Shown in pieces: positions 59,289 through 64,000 of a stretch of DNA of 64,000 nt. Made by a program: the position numbers and the translations under genes. Location: positions 19,703 to 83,702 of the forward strand of contig DASZTS010000027.1 in the NCBI GenBank assembly GCA_035547915.1, in the 5' to 3' direction. The notes under the pieces were generated by a model. The model worked only from the letters and a program-made list of their open reading frames with translations. It was not told the origin of the DNA and searched no databases. Numbering within the stretch: position 1 is the stretch's first letter; every line of letters starts with the position of its first letter. Source of the DNA: DASSFG01 sp035547915. GTDB lineage: Bacteria; Planctomycetota; Planctomycetia; Pirellulales; JAICIG01.

Positions 59289-61586
59289 TCAGGGGGTCAG
59301 ATTCAGCAACCGCTTCGCTTCATCGAGCAGGAATTTCGGTTGCGTGAAGGGCTCGTAGCCGATGTCTTGCCAGCGCACGAGGCCATCCTTGTCGATCAAG
59401 AACGTGGCGTGCAGCGGCTGGTTTTCGAAATCATCGAAGGCGCGATAGTCCTTGAACACCGAATGGTCGGCGTTCGAGAGCAGCATTACCGGCAGAGGTG
59501 CCGCGCCGGACGCCGCACGCGACTCGATCGAACCACGCAGCGCTTCGACGCTGTCGCTGCTGACGGCCAGCATATCGATGCCGGCCGCCGCGAAGTCGGG
59601 CTGCATCGGCCCGAATTTGGTGAGCTGCTCGACGCAGTGCAGGCAACCGAAACCCAGATAGAAGATCACAATCACGGGACGGCCGCGGTAGTCGCTCAAC
59701 GACACGTTCCGCCCCTGTGAATCGGGCAGTGTCCATTCCGATGCCGGAGATGGGCGCCAACGGAACGGGCCGAGCGTCGCCAGATCGGGCCGCTGGCCCA
59801 CGTCGTTCGCCGGCGTCTGCGGCTGCCGCCATTCGGCCGGCAAGCCGAGCTGCGGCGCCAATTCATCGAGCCGACGGAAGAGGGGGCTTGCCTGATCGAT
59901 CGCGCCGGAGATGGCCTGGAGATTGCGAAACTCGGCGGTCGCCTCGGGCACCTTGCCGCATTTGTGGAGTACCTCGACCAGGTTGGCCAGCGGCAGCACG
60001 CGATTCTTTCCCTCGTTGGCCGCCTCGCGGGCGAGTTGTTCCGCCTTGGCCTGATTGCCCGCCTGCAGATAGACGCGCGACAGGATTTCTTTACTCAGTC
60101 CTTTGGCCTTTTCGAAGTGCGCCAGCCCCGACGTGACGTCGTTGCCCGCCAGCGCCCATCGGCCGTGCAACTCGTCGAGCGCCGAAGCGACGCTCTCCAG
60201 CCGTTGGTTGAACGCGCCGGAGGCATCGGTCCGGGCCTTGGCAACCTGGTCGTCGGGTTTCTTGTCGTTCTTGGCTTTCGTTTCCGCGTCGGCCGCCGCT
60301 TTGTCTCGCTCGGCCTTGATCTTTCCGTCTAGCTCCTGCAAGGCCGCGATGTGCGTCTTGCCTTGCGTCAGATCGCCCGTGACGATCTGGGCGGCGCCGA
60401 CGACCCGGTGGAAGCGCACCTGCTCGTCTTCGATGTCCGTCGCATCGAGGAGCGGCGTTCGCGACAACTGCACCAGCTCGTCCCACATCTCGAATTGCGG
60501 CAAGAGGGTGAGCAAGCGATGGCGGCCCAGCTTGCTGCTACCCGAACCGCCGAGCGTGTTGTACTTGGGGTGCCGGGGCAGTTCGACCAGGTTCTTGGCC
60601 AGTTCGATCCCGTCACGCACCCGGCCGATGAAGGAGAGGTTCTCGACCAACCAGTCGTTGTTGTGCGCGTAGTTGTGGATCTGATCGGGCATCACCCGAT
60701 CGCGCATCATGTGGGCGTGGTCGACGCGGGCCGAAGCCTCTTGTTGCCAGACGGCGTCGGCATAACGTTGTACCCGCGTGTAAGTATGCCCCGGCATGTG
60801 CCACATGTGGGCGATGCCCGGCGCCGCCTGTCCGCACTGCGCGGCCGACGGCAGCGCCCGGACGGGTTTCTCGCCATCCCAGAGGTGGATGACGTAATGG
60901 TGGGCGGGGTGCATCGGGTTGGCGGCATGCACCTCGCGCAGCAGCGAGGCGACCGCTTCGTGGCTCGAGAGGGGGATTCCGTGACTCGAATTCTCCCAGA
61001 TCATCAGGGCGAGCATCGCCTTGGCCTCGATCTCGTCGGGATGGTCGTGGACGATCGCTTCGAGAGCCCGAACATATTGCCGCCGCCGCTCCTTTTCATC
61101 GCGAGGTTTGTTGTCGGAGGGCTGGCCGAGGTATTGATCCAGGGCGTCGATCCAGGCCGCCTCGCGCGGGCTGACGGACGACTTGCGTTTGACGGCTTCG
61201 GCGAGGAAACCGCGTCCGCGCTTGGTATTCTCGCGGTTGGCCATCGCCATGCCCCAATAAGCCATCGCGCAGTCGGGATCGAGCGCCGCGGCCTGGCGGA
61301 ACGATCGCTCGGCCTCGAAGTACCAGAAGCCGTGGAGTTGCCCCAGTCCCTGGTTGACGAATTTCTGCGCCTCGTCCGATTTCGTGGTGACCTTGATCGT
61401 GACGTTGCCCGTGGTGCCCATCAGGTAGGCACGTTGCCGCGGCCCCTCGTTGAACACTTCGCCGTGCACCGAATGGCCCGCGAGTATGGCGGGCGGGTCG
61501 GCCTGCTTGGCCTCCTCGGCCGCGGACATACGCGGCAGCCAACAAGCGGCTGCCAATAGGAGCAAGTAATGAAGAAGGCGGCGCAT
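59289..61586 (-). CDS. Exported TPR protein with C-terminal redoxin (thioredoxin-fold) domain
   Basis: The protein has 765 residues from ATG 61586, followed by a signal peptide (LHYLLLLAAACWLPRMSAAE). The middle part is tetratricopeptide-like (YFEAERSFRQAAALDPDCAM, YWGMAMANREN). It also has H-rich motifs GIAHMWHMPGHTYTRVQRYA and VDHAHMMRDRVMPDQIHNYA, and a Lys/Asp-rich coiled stretch (~420-455). The last ~150 residues form an AhpC/TSA-type domain with PVIVIFYLGFGCLHCVEQLT (C-x-x-C) and DMLAVSSDSVEALRGSI. A thiol-disulfide role outside the cytoplasm is likely. It is a known planctomycete/proteobacterial multidomain arrangement, but the partner is unknown. Only 100 bases separate it from the blaI promoter region. 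Confidence 0.85.
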   Translation of the reverse strand: MRRLLHYLLLLAAACWLPRMSAAEEAKQADPPAILAGHSVHGEVFNEGPRQRAYLMGTTGNVTIKVTTKSDEAQKFVNQGLGQLHGFWYFEAERSFRQAAALDPDCAMAYWGMAMANRENTKRGRGFLAEAVKRKSSVSPREAAWIDALDQYLGQPSDNKPRDEKERRRQYVRALEAIVHDHPDEIEAKAMLALMIWENSSHGIPLSSHEAVASLLREVHAANPMHPAHHYVIHLWDGEKPVRALPSAAQCGQAAPGIAHMWHMPGHTYTRVQRYADAVWQQEASARVDHAHMMRDRVMPDQIHNYAHNNDWLVENLSFIGRVRDGIELAKNLVELPRHPKYNTLGGSGSSKLGRHRLLTLLPQFEMWDELVQLSRTPLLDATDIEDEQVRFHRVVGAAQIVTGDLTQGKTHIAALQELDGKIKAERDKAAADAETKAKNDKKPDDQVAKARTDASGAFNQRLESVASALDELHGRWALAGNDVTSGLAHFEKAKGLSKEILSRVYLQAGNQAKAEQLAREAANEGKNRVLPLANLVEVLHKCGKVPEATAEFRNLQAISGAIDQASPLFRRLDELAPQLGLPAEWRQPQTPANDVGQRPDLATLGPFRWRPSPASEWTLPDSQGRNVSLSDYRGRPVIVIFYLGFGCLHCVEQLTKFGPMQPDFAAAGIDMLAVSSDSVEALRGSIESRAASGAAPLPVMLLSNADHSVFKDYRAFDDFENQPLHATFLIDKDGLVRWQDIGYEPFTQPKFLLDEAKRLLNLTP

Positions 61587-61746
61587 GCGAATCTCGGCTA
61601 GCTTTCGGGGGCGCGGCTGGAAGGCACAGAACGGGGCCGCGACAGCCGCATGGGAACGTTCAGGGTACCCCAGCGGCTGGCGGCTTGCCAGCGTCGGGCG
61701 CCGCCGATTAAAAAAAACGGCAGACCCAGGATGAAGAGAAGAGAAT

Positions 61747-63456
61747 ATGTCTCGCGGCAACGCCGCCATCGATTATTATCCGGCCGCATTCGTGACCGGC
61801 GGCGAGCGGCTCATGGGCCGCGAGGCGGCCGGCGAAGGCTTCTTGAGCGGCTTCCTACGCTATGCCGACGTCGATCGGTTCTATTGCTTCACCGGCCAGC
61901 AGGCCGAGTTCGACCAGTTCGCGGCTGCCGGCCGGACTCATCGGCCAAACGTGCCGCACACCTGGCTGGCCCGCCGCGAACCGGCGAGTCTGGCCACGGT
62001 CGGCTGCTTGTACCACCCCGATCCCGTGTTGCGCAACCGCGCCTGGGAGCGGCGCCATTTCGATGAGACCGCCTATAGCCTCTGTGGCGTTACGCACACG
62101 ATCTGTACCGCGGCCGTGATGGATGCCGTCGGCGCGCTCGCGACCGACCCGCTCTACGAGTGGGATGCGTTGGTTTCGACCTCTACGGTCGTCAAGGCGA
62201 GCATCGAACGAATCCTCGGGAACTGGCTCGATTATCTTGCCGAGCGGATAGGGATTCGGCCGGCCGCCACGATCGAGCTTCCGATCATCCCGTTGGGGGT
62301 CGATTGTGCGGCATTCGACCATCCACGGGCCGACGACGTGCGTCGAGAGTTGCGGACCGAATTGGGGATCGGAGCGGATGAAATCGTCGTGCTCTATCTG
62401 GGGCGACTTGTGTTTCACGCCAAGGCGCATCCGTTGCCGATGTTTCTCGCGCTGGAACGAGCGGCGCGAGAGACAGGAAAGCCGGTCACTCTGGTGCAGG
62501 CCGGGTGGTTCCCCAGCGCGGCCATCGAGGCGGAATTCAAAGCCTGTGGCCAGGCCGCGTGCCCGTCGGTCAAGAAAATTTACATCGACGGACGCCGCGC
62601 CGATTATCGGCGCCGCATCTGGCACGCGGCCGACCTATTTGTATCGCTGGCCGACAATATCCAGGAGACGTTTGGGCTCTCGCCGATCGAGGCGATGGCG
62701 GCCGGACTGCCCGTGGTGGTGAGCGATTGGGACGGCTACCGCGATACGGTGCGCGACGGCGTCGACGGCTTCCGCATTCCGACGATCATGGCCCCCGCCG
62801 GAGCCGGCGTCGACCTGGCCTTGCGCTACGCAGTGGGCGATGACGATTACGATCGCTACATCGGCACGGTGAGCCTCTGCACGGCGATCGATGTCGACCG
62901 ATGCTCGGCGGCCTTCGCCCGGCTGTTCGCCAGCCATTCGCTGCGGCGGACCATGGGAGCGGCCGGCCGCGAGCAGGCACGCTTGCGGTTCGATTGGCGC
63001 CACGTCGTCCGCGCCTATCAGGAACTATGGTACGAACTGGCTCAACGGCGCAGCCACGCCGCGCGCCGCCAACGACCGACCGGACCGGCCAATCCGCTCC
63101 GCGAGGATCCGTTCAGCCTGTTCTCCACCTATCCGTCGATGCAGCTCGACGGCCAGTCTATGGTGTCTCTCACGGCGAGCACCTGTCAGCCGCGGCTCGA
63201 AGCGCTCTATCGAATGCCGATGATGAATTTTTCCGCAGCGCTACTCGGCGGTGAGGACGAGAGCCGGGCGATGTTATCGCTGCTCGGCGACGGGCCGCGG
63301 CCGGTTGACGAGCTGCTTGCGACCAGCGGCGCCGAGAGGCGGCGGTATCTCGAGCGAACGATCGTCTGGCTCGCCAAGGCGGGCATGGTTTCGATCAGCC
63401 CCCACGCGGGGCAAACAATGCCAGCGGAGCCAACTCCGGCGAGCGGCGATCGTTAG
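61747..63456 (+). CDS. GT4-family glycosyltransferase with extra C-terminal domain
   Basis: This 569-residue protein has a GT-B fold. The donor-site motif E-x7-E is visible in ETFGLSPIEAMAAGLPVVVS, preceded by VVLYLGRLVFHAKAHPLPMF in the C-terminal Rossmann domain. The N-terminal acceptor half (~1-190) lacks the usual G-G-x-x-x-H loop start but has FVTGGERLMGREAAGEGFLS. About 130 residues beyond the normal GT4 end carry QLDGQSMVSLTASTCQPRLE and a small winged-helix-like end (DELLATSGAERRRYLERTIV, then WLAKAGMVSIS). The donor and acceptor are unknown. The last four bases overlap the convergent small gene. GAAGAGAAGAG precedes the start. Confidence 0.85.
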   Translation: MSRGNAAIDYYPAAFVTGGERLMGREAAGEGFLSGFLRYADVDRFYCFTGQQAEFDQFAAAGRTHRPNVPHTWLARREPASLATVGCLYHPDPVLRNRAWERRHFDETAYSLCGVTHTICTAAVMDAVGALATDPLYEWDALVSTSTVVKASIERILGNWLDYLAERIGIRPAATIELPIIPLGVDCAAFDHPRADDVRRELRTELGIGADEIVVLYLGRLVFHAKAHPLPMFLALERAARETGKPVTLVQAGWFPSAAIEAEFKACGQAACPSVKKIYIDGRRADYRRRIWHAADLFVSLADNIQETFGLSPIEAMAAGLPVVVSDWDGYRDTVRDGVDGFRIPTIMAPAGAGVDLALRYAVGDDDYDRYIGTVSLCTAIDVDRCSAAFARLFASHSLRRTMGAAGREQARLRFDWRHVVRAYQELWYELAQRRSHAARRQRPTGPANPLREDPFSLFSTYPSMQLDGQSMVSLTASTCQPRLEALYRMPMMNFSAALLGGEDESRAMLSLLGDGPRPVDELLATSGAERRRYLERTIVWLAKAGMVSISPHAGQTMPAEPTPASGDR

Positions 63457-63782
63457 CGATGCCGATACTGGTACTTTCGCGGATCGAGCAGGCGCTTGTG
63501 ATCTTCGAGCGCGTCGTAGAGTCCGCCCCTGCCCGGCTTGCCGCGGAACTGGAACGCCTCCAGCCGATTGCCCGAGTAGGAGTGTTCGCCGCCCGGCCGG
63601 TGTCTCGAGGCGACCGAAACGATCGACTCCTGGTGGAGCACTTCGTCTTTGTCGGGGTCGTAGCGAATCACCCGTGGTCCCTGCGACAGGTCGCTCAAGG
63701 TCCGTCCCACCTTAGCCGACGCCACGGAGTTTATGCCAAGAAACAAGATTGCCGCCGTCGCCAAAACCAGTCGCTGCTTCAT
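63453..63782 (-). CDS. Small exported protein of unknown family
   Basis: The protein has 109 residues from ATG 63782, preceded by GGGAAG and opening a clear signal peptide (MKQRLVLATAAILFLGINSV, then ASA). The mature part is polar, with RTLSDLSQGPRVIRYDPDKD, HQESIVSVASRHRPGGEHSY and a Lys/Arg/Tyr-rich C-terminus ending LLDPRKYQYRHR. I do not recognise the family. It is convergent with the GT4 gene and overlaps its end by four bases. Confidence 0.6.
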   Translation of the reverse strand: MKQRLVLATAAILFLGINSVASAKVGRTLSDLSQGPRVIRYDPDKDEVLHQESIVSVASRHRPGGEHSYSGNRLEAFQFRGKPGRGGLYDALEDHKRLLDPRKYQYRHR

Positions 63783-63946
63783 GGACTGCTTCCCGAGAGG
63801 AGGATGCATTCATAGTAGCCTGGCCGGCAAGCGGCTGTCCACGGCACCTCCAAGAGCGGCAGGGCCTTCCCCTTTTCCAACATGGCGTTGGTGCGTAGGA
63901 TTCTGCAACGCTGTTAAAGGAGTCTTTTTTCTCAAGGAGGTTTGTT

Positions 63947-64000
63947 GTGCTACCCGCTCCCGCGGGGAGTTTGCTGCGTGTTTTGCAGCAGATTCCCGAC
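63947..64000 (+). CDS. Start of a further gene, cut by the window edge
   Basis: GTG 63947 has a perfect GGAGG (63936-63940) six bases upstream and the frame is open to the end of the window (18 codons: MLPAPAGSLLRVLQQIPD). Too little is visible to name it. Confidence 0.55.
   Translation, partial: MLPAPAGSLLRVLQQIPD

Overview
The window is high-GC chromosomal DNA that looks like a planctomycete (class Planctomycetia, probably Pirellulales or a close relative). Several family combinations characteristic of that group support this: DUF1559 proteins with and without a prepilin leader (23184, 28821, and fused to a peptidase at 56062), a DUF1501 / cytochrome-type DUF1549-DUF1553 pair (41937-45982), twin-arginine Gfo/Idh/MocA oxidoreductases, DUF1080 proteins, planctomycete-style leucine-rich repeat proteins, and tiny membrane proteins starting with an RRFQF-like motif. 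I see no prophage, insertion sequence, CRISPR array, tRNA or rRNA gene. The organism assignment comes from gene content only.

Layout. 1-9.5 kb: an ArsR regulator (cut by the window edge) overlapping a double SRPBCC protein, a TPR protein, an M48 and a YugP-type metallopeptidase, a HEAT+LRR protein, a DUF983 protein, a zinc-ribbon membrane protein, and three very small RRFQF-type genes, one apparently frameshifted. 9.6-19.8 kb: shikimate dehydrogenase, a DUF1080 protein, the two-gene agmatine-to-putrescine operon (aguB-aguA), bioF, an ECF sigma factor with a short membrane partner, an exported protein and a D-2-hydroxyacid dehydrogenase. 19.9-22.7 kb: rpsL-rpsG behind a good sigma70-type promoter, and a polytopic glycosyltransferase-like protein. 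23-36 kb: DUF1559 proteins, an OleA/FabH-like thiolase, a basic-secretory-protein peptidase, a sugar-phosphate isomerase/epimerase, a PHA-system protein, DUF3634, a penicillin-acylase homologue, a GT87 membrane protein and a CRTAC1-like FG-GAP protein. 36-46 kb: a membrane protein, a Gly/Tyr/Cys-rich exported protein, an HTH protein, a Gln-rich lipoprotein, holA and the DUF1501/PSCyt1 pair. 46.3-50.3 kb: a 1338-residue Pls-type non-ribosomal peptide synthetase. 50.5-64 kb: Gfo/Idh/MocA oxidoreductases and a sugar isomerase, an LRR protein, a BlaI/M56 regulatory pair, a TPR-redoxin protein, a GT4 glycosyltransferase and small or partial genes.

Most notable. (1) The synthetase at 46290-50306 has the architecture of epsilon-poly-L-lysine synthetase: one adenylation domain, one carrier domain, six membrane segments and three tandem C-terminal domains, with no thioesterase. 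A hand-read specificity code is lysine-like. (2) A family of about 100-bp palindromic intergenic repeats occurs seven times in the window (5566, 16138, 24112, 27978, 33812, 38071, 52058), and two copies begin at a stop codon. (3) An 11-bp tandem repeat at 9045-9077 creates a chain of four-codon minigenes overlapping the start of a small membrane protein gene. (4) A perfect 15-bp inverted repeat lies just upstream of the dehydrogenase start at 18804. (5) An M56 peptidase is fused to a DUF1559 module under a BlaI-type repressor.
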